DNA of 64,000 nt, taken from positions 930,001 through 994,000 of the forward strand of contig NZ_CABPSJ010000001.1 in NCBI RefSeq assembly GCF_902459745.1, given 5' to 3'. This stretch comes from Pandoraea communis. GTDB lineage: Bacteria; Pseudomonadota; Gammaproteobacteria; Burkholderiales; Burkholderiaceae. The position numbers were made by a program, and so were the translations under genes. Below, piece after piece: positions 27,102-35,632 of the stretch (its first letter is position 1; each line of letters begins with the position of its first letter). The notes beneath the pieces were generated by a model. That model had not been told where the DNA came from, did not search any database, and was given only the letters and a program-made list of their open reading frames with translations.

Positions 27102-28007
27102 TTACCGATAGCTTTGCTGAGCCTTGCCGGACTCCGCCAGCAGCCAGTGGCGAAAGTTGACGATGTGGGGCTGTGACTCGACGCCCTTCGGGCAGACAAA
27201 GTAGTAGGCCACCGGAGAAGGGAATGGGACGTCAAACAGTCGGACCAGACTGCCGTCGCCGATCTCGGCTTCAACGTGTCCACTTCTTGCCAGTGCAATC
27301 CCCTGCCCCAACAGCGCCGCTTCAATCGTCATGTTGGTGTCGGCAAATCTGACGCTTTCCTTGAGCGCCGATATGGCCACCCCGACGTGTTGAAACCAAA
27401 GCGCCCATTTCGGCACCAAATCTGAGCCATCACGCGTGAGCAGCGGGTAGCGTAATAATTCGACAGGTTCGCACGGTACGCCAAAGCGGTTCAGAAGATC
27501 GGGACTGGCCACCGGAAAAATCTGCTCCCTGAACATGAAATCCGAATGCAGTGCCGGGTAATTTCCACTACCGAAACGGATCGCAACCTCCGGTTCCGTG
27601 CTCGAAAACTTGATGGCAGTGTCGGTGGTTTCGAGTGTGACCAGAATTTCCGGGTGCTGCCGGGACAGACTCGGCAGCCGGGGCAACAGCCATTTCAGGG
27701 CAAAGGAATACGTCGTACTGACCCTCAGCCGGACTCGGCCTTTTTTCTCTCTCAGGTCGGCGAGCGTTGCCCCCAGACTCATGAAGAACTCACGCACGAT
27801 CGGCGCGAGGGCTGCACCTGCAGGTGTCAGGCGTAATGACTTGCCTCGCTCGAACAGCTGCAACCCCCACAGGTCTTCGAGGTGCTTTAGCTGATGACTG
27901 ACCGCACTTTGGGTGATGTGCAGCTCCTCTGACGCAGAGGTAAACGTCGCGTGCCGTGTCGCGACCTCAAATGTGCGCAAAGTGGCGGTAGGCGGCAGAT
28001 CTCTCAT
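27102..28007 (-). CDS. LysR family transcriptional regulator, GcvA-like
   Basis: 301 residues from the ATG at 28007, preceded by AGGAAGCG. LRTFEVATRHATFTSASEEL and ITQSAVSHQLKHLEDLWG form a GcvA-type helix-turn-helix (about 8-65). The effector domain follows, with FALKWLLPRLPSL at its start. An in-frame ATG at 28043 would add 12 residues. It heads the lower-GC LysR-EamA-PanE block. Confidence 0.88.
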   Translation of the reverse strand: MRDLPPTATLRTFEVATRHATFTSASEELHITQSAVSHQLKHLEDLWGLQLFERGKSLRLTPAGAALAPIVREFFMSLGATLADLREKKGRVRLRVSTTYSFALKWLLPRLPSLSRQHPEILVTLETTDTAIKFSSTEPEVAIRFGSGNYPALHSDFMFREQIFPVASPDLLNRFGVPCEPVELLRYPLLTRDGSDLVPKWALWFQHVGVAISALKESVRFADTNMTIEAALLGQGIALARSGHVEAEIGDGSLVRLFDVPFPSPVAYYFVCPKGVESQPHIVNFRHWLLAESGKAQQSYR

Positions 28008-28241
28008 GTCATCGCTTCCTCGGTGAGCGTTCCAGAATTTCACACGTATGAATCGATGCTCATGATGGGGCCTCTCGCCGCAGCGCTCAAGATGCCCGTT
28101 GGCGATGTCCTAACGCCCCCCCCTAAGGGCTAGGGATGCGAAAGCGCTCGCGCCGCTTCGCGACCAACGAATAGGCCACGCAACGCATCCCCCTCAGCCA
28201 TGTCGACTCCCGATGACCGCGCTTATGACTTTCGCCAAGGC

Positions 28242-29606
28242 TCAGCCGCGCGACCGGTCGCGATGCGACCAGACAAAGAGCGGCCACGCCAGCGCGGCGC
28301 AAATCAAGCCACCCGCCCATACCAGCCCCCAACCGCCAATCGACAGCAGCAGCGGGATCGTGAGCGGCGTAAGGAACATCGTCAGGAAGACGCCTGTGTT
28401 ACCGATGCCGAGCGCTGTCCCGGCACGTGAGGCGCCCGCGAGCGTTGCCAGCTCCGTGAATGCGACACCGTGCCACGCCGACGCGACGACGCCGCCCGCA
28501 ATCAACAGCGCGATCAACCACGGTGTGCCGTGTGCGAGCCAATCGGGGCGATGCGCGAGCGCCGTCACGAGCAGCGCCAGAAGCGCGAAAACCACGCCGA
28601 CGACAATCGTGCACACGCGCAAATACACCGGGCGATTACGACGCTTGTCCGTATAACGCCCGCTCCACACACGCGTGATCGCAGCCCCCGTCTGCACAGC
28701 GACTAGCGTGAACGAGATCGTCGCCACGCTCACGTGCGCAAAGTCATGCAAAAACACGGTGCCGAACGTCAATACGGCGACTTGCGGCATCACGAGCACT
28801 GCCATGCCCAGCGCTGTGCTCAGTAAGCGCGCGTCGCGCAACGGGGTGTAGCTCGCGGCGGGACGCCCGCCCGTAGCGCTCGCGGCACGGGCTGCCGTGC
28901 TCACCTTGTCATCCGGTTCGTGCGGTTCCTCCGGCGGCTCAATCAACCACAGCCACGCCATGAATGCGGCGGCGACACACGCGAGCGCCAATTCGAAGTA
29001 CACCGCGCGGAAGCCGAAATACAGCGCCGTGCCCGGCAATACCAGCGCACCGATGCCGCCGCCCATCGGCACGGCGCATTGCCGCACGCTCATCGCCAGA
29101 CCGCGCTCGCTATCATGAAACCAGCGCATGATCGCGCGCCCGCTCGATCCGTTCACACTGCCACCGAGTACGCCGATGGCCAGCATCCCCGCTGCGAGCA
29201 TCGGCATCGACGGCACGAAATGTGCCGTCGGCACCCCCCACAACGCCAGGCCGGCGAGCGCCGCCGCCGTCACCAGCAGCCCGACAAGCAGCACCCGCCT
29301 GTCGCCCCAGCGATCGGTGAGCATGCCCCACGGTAATTCGGAAATGGCGATACCCAGGCCGATCATGCCGAGCACGATGCCGAGATCGCCGTTAGCCAGC
29401 CCGTAAGCGCTGCGCATCTGCACGGCGGTGGCGGGAATGCCGCCCATGGCGGCAGCAAAGCTACCGTTGGCCGCCACGCCGACGCCCAATACCTTCCAGC
29501 GATGGTTACGACCGAGGGCGTGGGTAACGGTTGGCACAGCCGGAACGGCCAGAACAGGTGGCGCCTGATTGGCGGTAGCAGGGGCAGTACATAGGCGTTC
29601 ATTCAT
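28242..29606 (-). CDS. MFS transporter
   Basis: 454 residues, 12 predicted membrane helices with a hydrophilic central loop (about 235-265, rich in Asp/Glu). Motif A-like sequence GMLTDRWGDRRVLLV lies between TM2 and TM3 and SGRYTDKRRNRPVYL in the second half. Start at 29606 (MNERLCTAPA) is chosen over an upstream extension that lacks a family match. It is divergent from the LysR gene at 29847, probably its regulator. Substrate unknown. Confidence 0.85.
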   Translation of the reverse strand: MNERLCTAPATANQAPPVLAVPAVPTVTHALGRNHRWKVLGVGVAANGSFAAAMGGIPATAVQMRSAYGLANGDLGIVLGMIGLGIAISELPWGMLTDRWGDRRVLLVGLLVTAAALAGLALWGVPTAHFVPSMPMLAAGMLAIGVLGGSVNGSSGRAIMRWFHDSERGLAMSVRQCAVPMGGGIGALVLPGTALYFGFRAVYFELALACVAAAFMAWLWLIEPPEEPHEPDDKVSTAARAASATGGRPAASYTPLRDARLLSTALGMAVLVMPQVAVLTFGTVFLHDFAHVSVATISFTLVAVQTGAAITRVWSGRYTDKRRNRPVYLRVCTIVVGVVFALLALLVTALAHRPDWLAHGTPWLIALLIAGGVVASAWHGVAFTELATLAGASRAGTALGIGNTGVFLTMFLTPLTIPLLLSIGGWGLVWAGGLICAALAWPLFVWSHRDRSRG

Positions 29607-29846
29607 GTGTGACACGGTGCGCGGCCCACAGGCACGCGGCTCAGAGGAGAGAAGTCGCGGCGTCCATCTCCCCGTGAAGCCTGGGTTCAAGACGCCATGC
29701 TCCGCATCCTACGGATAGACAATCCATCGGAAAAGCGGGAAAATTCGATGCCTTATATCGTTTTTTCCGGATTAACTCCGAATGTAGGCGGTGTGCGGTG
29801 CGCGCCTCCGACGCCTCTTCAAAAGCGAGACTTCCCAAGAGCCACC

Positions 29847-30740
29847 ATGAACGCCCGCGCCTTCGATCTCACGCAGTTGCGTACCTTTATCGCCGTTCAC
29901 GACGCCGGCAGCATTTCGGCAGCCGCAGAGCAGATCTTTCTGTCGCAATCGAGCGTCAGCGAGCAGCTCAAGAAGCTCGAAGCGCGTGCCGGACAGCCGT
30001 TGCTCGTGCGTTCGCGCAAAGGCATGCGACCCACCCCCGCCGGCACGCGACTGCTCGCCTATGCGCGGCAGATCTCGGCGCTGTCCGAGGCGGCGTTCGA
30101 AGACCTGCAAGGCGTGCTGCTCGATGGCGAGTTGCGCATCGCCATCACCGATTACTACCGTCCGCACGACGTTGGCCGTGTCCTCAAACGGTTCACGAGT
30201 CTGTATCCGCGCCTGCGCCTGCATGTGAGCGCCATGCAAAGTGCGCAGATCGAGCGCACCGCGCTGACTGGCGAACACTTCGATGTGGGATTGGCGTTGC
30301 GCCTGATGAACGAGGATGTCGGCCGAGGCGCCAAAGCGCTGGGCTATCGAACGCCGGGCACGCTGGTGCGCCGCGAACGTCTCGTGTGGGCGATGTCGTC
30401 GTCGCTGGCCGAGCCCGTCGGCGAACCGCTGCCGCTGGTGACGCTGCCGCCGTCGTGCGCGCTGCAAAGCCTCGTGCTCGGTGTGCTCGAGCGACACAAA
30501 GTGCCTTACCGCGTCTCTCACTCCGCAGCGGGCGTGGCCGGCATGCAACTGGCGCTCGGTGCAGGGCTGGGCATCTCGTGCCTGAACGAATCGGCACTCA
30601 CGTCCGATCTCATCGTGTGCCCGCCGTCCCTCGGTCTGCCGCCGCTGCCGCGCGCAGAATTCCACCTGCTGCCCGGACGCGCCGACGAAACCGATCTGAT
30701 CCGGCACGCCCGCAATGCGCTGCTGCGACTCTTCGCGTGA
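29847..30740 (+). CDS. LysR family transcriptional regulator
   Basis: 297 residues from the ATG at 29847 (MNARAFDLTQLRTF). The helix-turn-helix region reads SISAAAEQIFLSQSSVSEQL (about 24-43), with an effector domain to the end. It is divergent from the MFS gene across 240 bp. The frame is open to 29697, but the shorter start matches the usual LysR length. Confidence 0.9.
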   Translation: MNARAFDLTQLRTFIAVHDAGSISAAAEQIFLSQSSVSEQLKKLEARAGQPLLVRSRKGMRPTPAGTRLLAYARQISALSEAAFEDLQGVLLDGELRIAITDYYRPHDVGRVLKRFTSLYPRLRLHVSAMQSAQIERTALTGEHFDVGLALRLMNEDVGRGAKALGYRTPGTLVRRERLVWAMSSSLAEPVGEPLPLVTLPPSCALQSLVLGVLERHKVPYRVSHSAAGVAGMQLALGAGLGISCLNESALTSDLIVCPPSLGLPPLPRAEFHLLPGRADETDLIRHARNALLRLFA

Positions 30741-30789
30741 TACCTTTGCCCCCTGATCCCGATTTTGTCCGCTTAATGCGGTTGCCGTC

Positions 30790-31164
30790 ATGCCGGAAGC
30801 CACTCCGATTCGTCTGAATTTCAACACCCGCCGCGCGCTGCTGTTCGCGTTGACGGCCGAGCGTCTGTCGGCGTTCTACGAGCATGGACAGTGGATGACG
30901 GACAAGCAGGGCGCCACACTCGCGCAAATGTGGCTATCGCGCTCGAAGCTGCAATTGCCGCTGGAAGAACGGCGTCTGCTCTCGACGCTGAGCGACGACT
31001 TCGCGCGCGAGCTGGCTGGCTCACTCTCTCGCGAAGCCGGCTTGTACACCGCGCATGAAATGATGGAATCGCTCGACGCAGACTACGCGTACGCGTCGGT
31101 CGTCGCGCAAGATCTGCTGGAAGATTGCACGCGACGCCTCGTCGAGGCGGGGGTTACAGAATAA
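30790..31164 (+). CDS. Conserved-looking hypothetical protein
   Basis: 124 residues, acidic to neutral and mostly helical by eye, with no signal peptide or membrane helix. It opens MPEATPIRLNFNTRRALLF and ends LLEDCTRRLVEAGVTE. It follows the LysR gene by 49 bp on the same strand and ends 46 bp from the convergent DUF2288 gene. I do not recognise the family. Confidence 0.6.
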   Translation: MPEATPIRLNFNTRRALLFALTAERLSAFYEHGQWMTDKQGATLAQMWLSRSKLQLPLEERRLLSTLSDDFARELAGSLSREAGLYTAHEMMESLDADYAYASVVAQDLLEDCTRRLVEAGVTE

Positions 31165-31210
31165 CCGCGAGGCATCACGCCGCATCGGGAGCGGCCGCAA
31201 CGCCGATTCA

Positions 31211-31573
31211 TTACACGACGATGCCGCGCTCCTGCACCAGCACCCAGGGCGCCACGACGACGGCCCACAACGCCGGCGTGCGCGCGGCGAAATCGGTCGC
31301 GTGTTCGGCCTGCATACGTTGCACCATACCCGACGAAAGCCATTGGGACACGGTGTCCTTATCGTCGTTGGCAACCGCCTCGGCGACCGACACGAGATCA
31401 ACACCGGGGGCAACGTATAGCAGCACGCCGCGCGCGAAAAAGGACTCCAGATCCTTCCAGTCGATCTTGGCAGTTTCGCCGAGCAGGCGTATATAGACAT
31501 CGCTCGCCCCCGGCGTGGCGTTTTGCGGCGACTGACCGGCTTGGGCGGGCTTTGACGACTTTGGCGAATCCAT
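31211..31573 (-). CDS. DUF2288 family protein
   Basis: 120 residues. After a Ser/Pro-rich N terminus, the DUF2288 core runs from about residue 28: LLGETAKIDWKDLESFFARG, LLYVAPGVDLVSVAEAVAND and a C-terminal WVLVQERGIVV. Family function is unknown; it is widespread as a small cytoplasmic protein in proteobacteria. Divergent from the hypothetical gene at 31766. Confidence 0.8.
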   Translation of the reverse strand: MDSPKSSKPAQAGQSPQNATPGASDVYIRLLGETAKIDWKDLESFFARGVLLYVAPGVDLVSVAEAVANDDKDTVSQWLSSGMVQRMQAEHATDFAARTPALWAVVVAPWVLVQERGIVV

Positions 31574-31765
31574 GACAGCGTGGCTCCAGGGCAGCGCAGG
31601 CCGAAGAGCGGCGGCGTGCGGAAAACCGGAAATATCGAAAACCCGCATTGTAATGCGCCCCGGCGTGCGCGACGGTGGTAGCATCGGAACCCCACGTATG
31701 ACGCCGGTGTCGCAGCGACATGGCACGGCCGCTACGTGGTGGCTAACGCTTTACCGAGGAACCGC

Positions 31766-32188
31766 ATGTCCAAACAAAAAACCGATCCCAAGCTGGAACA
31801 AGCGCTGACGCGCGGCGATCTCGCCATGCGCCAGATCAACTCTGCCCGTGCAACTGCGCTACTGCGCGCGCTTGGCGAGATGATCGTGGCGGCGTCGGCA
31901 ACGATCGGCGTCGAAGCGGTGGTAGACGTGCCTAACGGCGACAAGGTCTACGACCCGGAAAACGGTGTGTGGCCGCAGGCACTCGTGCTGTCGTTCGACG
32001 GCCCCATCGACGAGGCCGAAGAAGAAGAGCTGCGCACCGTGCAGTTGATCGCCGACAAGTATCCGGAGACGTTCCGGGTGGTGTGGCATCGCGCCGATGG
32101 CAAGATGGGCCGCCATGAAGCGCGTCCGCTCGCGATGGTCGCCTTCCTGACCGACGTCGAAGTGCCGTGGCTCGACGACGACGCCTGA
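31766..32188 (+). CDS. Hypothetical acidic protein
   Basis: 140 residues from the ATG at 31766, with GAGGA five bases before it. No signal peptide. Features include VEAVVDVPNGDKVYDPENGV and LVLSFDGPIDEAEEEEL, with an acidic C terminus (WLDDDA). A strong terminator follows. I do not recognise the family. Confidence 0.6.
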   Translation: MSKQKTDPKLEQALTRGDLAMRQINSARATALLRALGEMIVAASATIGVEAVVDVPNGDKVYDPENGVWPQALVLSFDGPIDEAEEEELRTVQLIADKYPETFRVVWHRADGKMGRHEARPLAMVAFLTDVEVPWLDDDA

Positions 32189-32255
32189 TACCGGATCGAC
32201 ACTGCCAGCACGAGGGACGGCATCGCCGCACTCCCTCATGACGCGTGCCGACCGA

Positions 32256-32290
32256 CCGCCGCCCGAGGCTCACGCCCGGGCGGCGGTTTT
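32256..32290 (+). terminator. Intrinsic terminator
   Basis: CCGCCGCCCG pairs with CGGGCGGCGG across an 11-base loop, then TTTTGTTT. It ends the transcript of the hypothetical gene at 31766 just before the convergent EamA gene. Confidence 0.88.
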
Positions 32291-32296
32291 GTTTGG

Positions 32297-33208
32297 TCAC
32301 TCGGCTGATGCGCTATGCAAACATCGGTCGGGCCGATGCCAGACCGCGATCAGGAGTCCCACCGCAATCAAACCTGCGCCAAGCATCCCTGCATCGCTCA
32401 ATCGGTCGCCAAGCAGCGCGAATCCAAAAAGCGTGGCAAACAGGGGATCGCTGGTCTCGATGATCTGCACTTTGCTGGCTTGCCCGCCTTCCACCGCACG
32501 CGTTGTGAAATAGAAGCCACCGATGGTGGGAAGCAAGACGAGCGCACACACGGTTATCCATGTGGAACCCTCAGGTATCGCGAAGCCCTCGCGCAAAAGC
32601 GGCATCAGCAGAAACAGACTTCCGAATCCGAAGAGCCATACCAGTTGAGGCAATCCCGAACCGATCCTGAACCACTTGGAAAGGAAGATGAACAGCGCAT
32701 AGCCGCACCCGCCAGCCAACGCCAGCACAATGCCGGACAAACTACCGGTCACGCCGTGCTCGAACAGGCTCATCAATCCCACACCCACGACGATCGCAGC
32801 GAAGGCGATAATCGTCTGGCGCGTGACCTTTTCCCCAAGCAACAGGCCGGATAACGCGATAGTGGCACCGCCTGCGGCATAGGTGAGGAAGGAAACCAGC
32901 GGAATCGACGCCTGCGCGAACGCCTTCGTTTCAAAGGAGTAAAGACCGAAGATACCCAGTAGCGAAAGACACGCAAACTGCGGCCAGCGTCTGACGAGAC
33001 TGACGGTTTGCTGCCTTAGCTGCGGTCGACATGCGCAGAGTCCAGCGACCAATACGAATGCGCCGAAGCACTTCCAGAAGGCGATCAAGCCGGGCGTTGC
33101 CCCTTGATCGAATCCGGTGCGCGTCAATACACCGATCGTGCCGTTCAAGAGGGCGGCGAGCAGCGCACAGGCCTCGGGCCCATAGCTCGTTCGAGCGAAG
33201 AAGCGCAT
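32297..33208 (-). CDS. EamA/DMT-superfamily transporter
   Basis: 303 residues, ten predicted membrane helices as two EamA repeats (LLNGTIGVLTRTGFDQGATP at the first helix, PTIGGFYFTTRAVEGGQASK in the second half). Likely a metabolite exporter. It follows the desaturase by 39 bp on the same strand and shares its lower GC, so the two probably form an operon acquired together. Confidence 0.82.
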   Translation of the reverse strand: MRFFARTSYGPEACALLAALLNGTIGVLTRTGFDQGATPGLIAFWKCFGAFVLVAGLCACRPQLRQQTVSLVRRWPQFACLSLLGIFGLYSFETKAFAQASIPLVSFLTYAAGGATIALSGLLLGEKVTRQTIIAFAAIVVGVGLMSLFEHGVTGSLSGIVLALAGGCGYALFIFLSKWFRIGSGLPQLVWLFGFGSLFLLMPLLREGFAIPEGSTWITVCALVLLPTIGGFYFTTRAVEGGQASKVQIIETSDPLFATLFGFALLGDRLSDAGMLGAGLIAVGLLIAVWHRPDRCLHSASAE

Positions 33209-33247
33209 TTCGAATATGGCGTTTGCGGTGGCGCTGAAACGGCACCG

Positions 33248-34222
33248 TCAGGGCGTCGAGGGTGTTTTCACGAAGTGGATAAAGGACACTCGGCTTTTAC
33301 GGTCCGACGAGAAGATGCCGCCCCACCTGTCGTCCCATTCCGCGAACGCACGGTCTGCCCTGAGAATCCGGGTCGCGGCAGCGAGATGCCAATGGGGAAC
33401 GCCGGGCAACAGATGATGTGTCAGGTGAAACGAGTCACCATGCATGCCGATGAACAGGCGCTCGACCCAGAAGGAATATCGGTTTCGCGAGCTGAATGGC
33501 CACTCGTTGGCCGCCTCCATGAATGGGTAATGCTCCGATAACTCGCTGAACCAGCCGACGAGGGGAAAGACCAGAACCAAAGGGATCCACCAAAAGAGCA
33601 TCAGGCTCCCCAACCAGCCGTAAGCGTAGGCAGTGGCAGCGATGGACACATGAAAGGCGACGATCAACCAAGACTCGATCTGCGTCTCGTTCGGCCGGGA
33701 TGAGAACGACAAGCGACTCAGGAGGAGAGATTTGATGTACCGGATCGTCAAACGACCGCCTATCGCGCTTAGAACGAATCGCCGGAAAAAGCGCGGACCT
33801 CGTGGGGTCTCATACACTCCCGCGTCGTTCAATTCCCGGAAATCCGGATCGCGAACGGCATCGCCCAATCGGGCGTGGTGTGCGATCACGTGGGATCGGC
33901 GATAAGCCAGCATGGATTGCATGACTGGCCAGCCGCAAAAGACTCGGCCCGCAGCGCGATTCAATCCCTGGAATCTGAATAAGATTCCGTGCGATGCGTC
34001 ATGAAAAAGACTTGCCAATGCGCGCTGTCGTGTCCCGATAATCAGGATCGACAAGGGGTACAGCAACGGATGTACCTTTAGCGACAGCGCACAAGCCGCA
34101 AGGATCCAGACGTAGTCGGAAACAAGGGAAACAACCCCTCGGTAATTGTTTCGCTCGCATAGTGCTTTGATGCTGCGCTTCTGGTCTCGGGTCAGTTCGA
34201 GATTCGTGTATTTGCGTACCAT
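33248..34222 (-). CDS. Fatty acid desaturase family membrane di-iron enzyme
   Basis: 324 residues from the ATG at 34222, preceded by GGGGGAG. All three histidine boxes are present: HDASH (74-78), SHVIAHH (111-116) and FHLTHH near residue 280. Hydrophobic segments around residues 30-65 and 190-235 anchor it in the inner membrane. It would insert a double bond or hydroxylate a lipid-like chain, needing an electron donor that is not encoded here. GC is clearly below that of the wsp or uvrA genes. The substrate could be an acyl chain or a secondary-metabolite lipid. Confidence 0.85.
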   Translation of the reverse strand: MVRKYTNLELTRDQKRSIKALCERNNYRGVVSLVSDYVWILAACALSLKVHPLLYPLSILIIGTRQRALASLFHDASHGILFRFQGLNRAAGRVFCGWPVMQSMLAYRRSHVIAHHARLGDAVRDPDFRELNDAGVYETPRGPRFFRRFVLSAIGGRLTIRYIKSLLLSRLSFSSRPNETQIESWLIVAFHVSIAATAYAYGWLGSLMLFWWIPLVLVFPLVGWFSELSEHYPFMEAANEWPFSSRNRYSFWVERLFIGMHGDSFHLTHHLLPGVPHWHLAAATRILRADRAFAEWDDRWGGIFSSDRKSRVSFIHFVKTPSTP

Positions 34223-34452
34223 GCTCCCCCCATCGAACATGCCGACGACGGTTGAGGGGCATCCCCATCTCCCGTCATCCCATCTCACGCTCCGAGGGGA
34301 AAGCGCGCATCCAGTTTGACCTTGCATTCTGCCAGCGGAAGTACGCCAGCAGAACGCGATCGGGTGCGAAAAGTCAGAATTCAGAATTTTCGGATGACTG
34401 ATCTTTCACGGCGTCATCCGTCAGATGCGCAGTCGCATCGAATCCGCACAAC

Positions 34453-35166
34453 TCAGATTGACGCCAGCGCAAACGTACTGCCCGTCGCGATCTTGTCGAC
34501 GGCGCCGCCCTGCCTGAAGTGCAACGCGTCGAATTCGCCGAGCACCGTGGCGTTCTCCCCCTGCACGTGCAGTGCCGTGCCTTCGGGGATACCGACGACG
34601 CTCTCGTCCGGATTGATCGCCAGATACTCGGCGAGACGCTCCTCGCGCGACTCGCCGTTATGCCCGGCCGGCTTGCCGCTGATGAAGTGCGGATTCACCT
34701 GAAACGGAATCAGGTTGAGCGCCTTGAGTGTCGGCGGCTCAACGATGGGCATGTCATTGGTCGTGCGAATGGTCGGGCAGACAACGTTCGCCCCGGCGCT
34801 CCATCCCACGTACGGCATGCCGGCGTTCACACGCTCGCGCAACAGACCCACAATCCCCGCGTTGTACATGCGGTCGAGCAACGCGAACGTATTGCCGCCC
34901 CCCACCACAACGGCTTGCGCCTGTTCGATGGCCGCCCGCGCGTCCTTGTGGCGATGAATCGATTCGAGCACGTAGCCCAGCCGGTCGAACGTCGGTTTCA
35001 CGCGCGCTTCGTACTCGTCGTAGCTGAAGGTGATGCCCCCGGCGTAGGGCACGAACAGGACGCTTTTCACGCGCCCCCTGAGCACCGCGTGCACCTGATC
35101 GCCGGCGTGCGCCAGAAAGCCCAGGTTGCCCTTGCGGGAGCTGCTCATCATCAAGATCTGTTTCAC
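34453..35166 (-). CDS. pepE: Dipeptidase E (alpha-aspartyl dipeptidase), peptidase S51
   Basis: 237 residues. The nucleophile Ser123 sits in VGWSAGANVV, with VVVGGGNTFALLDRMYNAG upstream and PFQVNPHFISG carrying the catalytic His near residue 160. It hydrolyses dipeptides with an N-terminal aspartate in the cytoplasm. Length and motifs match Enterobacterial PepE. Divergent from glcB across 466 bp. Confidence 0.92.
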   Translation of the reverse strand: MKQILMMSSSRKGNLGFLAHAGDQVHAVLRGRVKSVLFVPYAGGITFSYDEYEARVKPTFDRLGYVLESIHRHKDARAAIEQAQAVVVGGGNTFALLDRMYNAGIVGLLRERVNAGMPYVGWSAGANVVCPTIRTTNDMPIVEPPTLKALNLIPFQVNPHFISGKPAGHNGESREERLAEYLAINPDESVVGIPEGTALHVQGENATVLGEFDALHFRQGGAVDKIATGSTFALASI

Positions 35167-35632
35167 GACTCATGCCTCCTGGGCAGATGTTCTCGGGGGT
35201 GCGGCCAGGTTCCGGCGCACAGCGTGCATTCGGTGCAGACGAAGAGTGTACCCGGCGGCCCACGCATTCCCCTGCCAATCGTGGACATCGCCATTTCGCA
35301 TTTGCGACGCCCACGCTTCTCATGAAGTGAAATGTCATACCGAATGCTGCAATCGCACACGAGAAATCGAGCACCGGGCGCAAAGCCTTATGTCACGGGT
35401 GTCATATGCCAACCCATATGCCACCTATAAGCTACGGGGGGTCTGACGGATCGCAATCCTGGGTTTCCGATCGCCCGGAGAAGGATTACACTCAAACTCT
35501 TATATAAGACTGCCCCTTATCGTCTGTTCCGTCTGTCCTGGCGAAGCGCTTTCCGGCAAACAATATGCCGTTACGCGCGCCGGGGCCGGACGACATCGCG
35601 TCAAACTGGTTTTCAAACTCGAGTACAGCATC
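35167..35632. other. 466-bp intergenic region between pepE and glcB
   Basis: No gene seen. It contains a direct repeat of CATATGCCA at 35403 and 35415 (12-bp period, just over one helical turn) and an AT-rich TATATAAGA at 35501, about 130 bp before glcB. This region must hold both divergent promoters, but I could not assign -35/-10 pairs with confidence. Confidence 0.6.
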
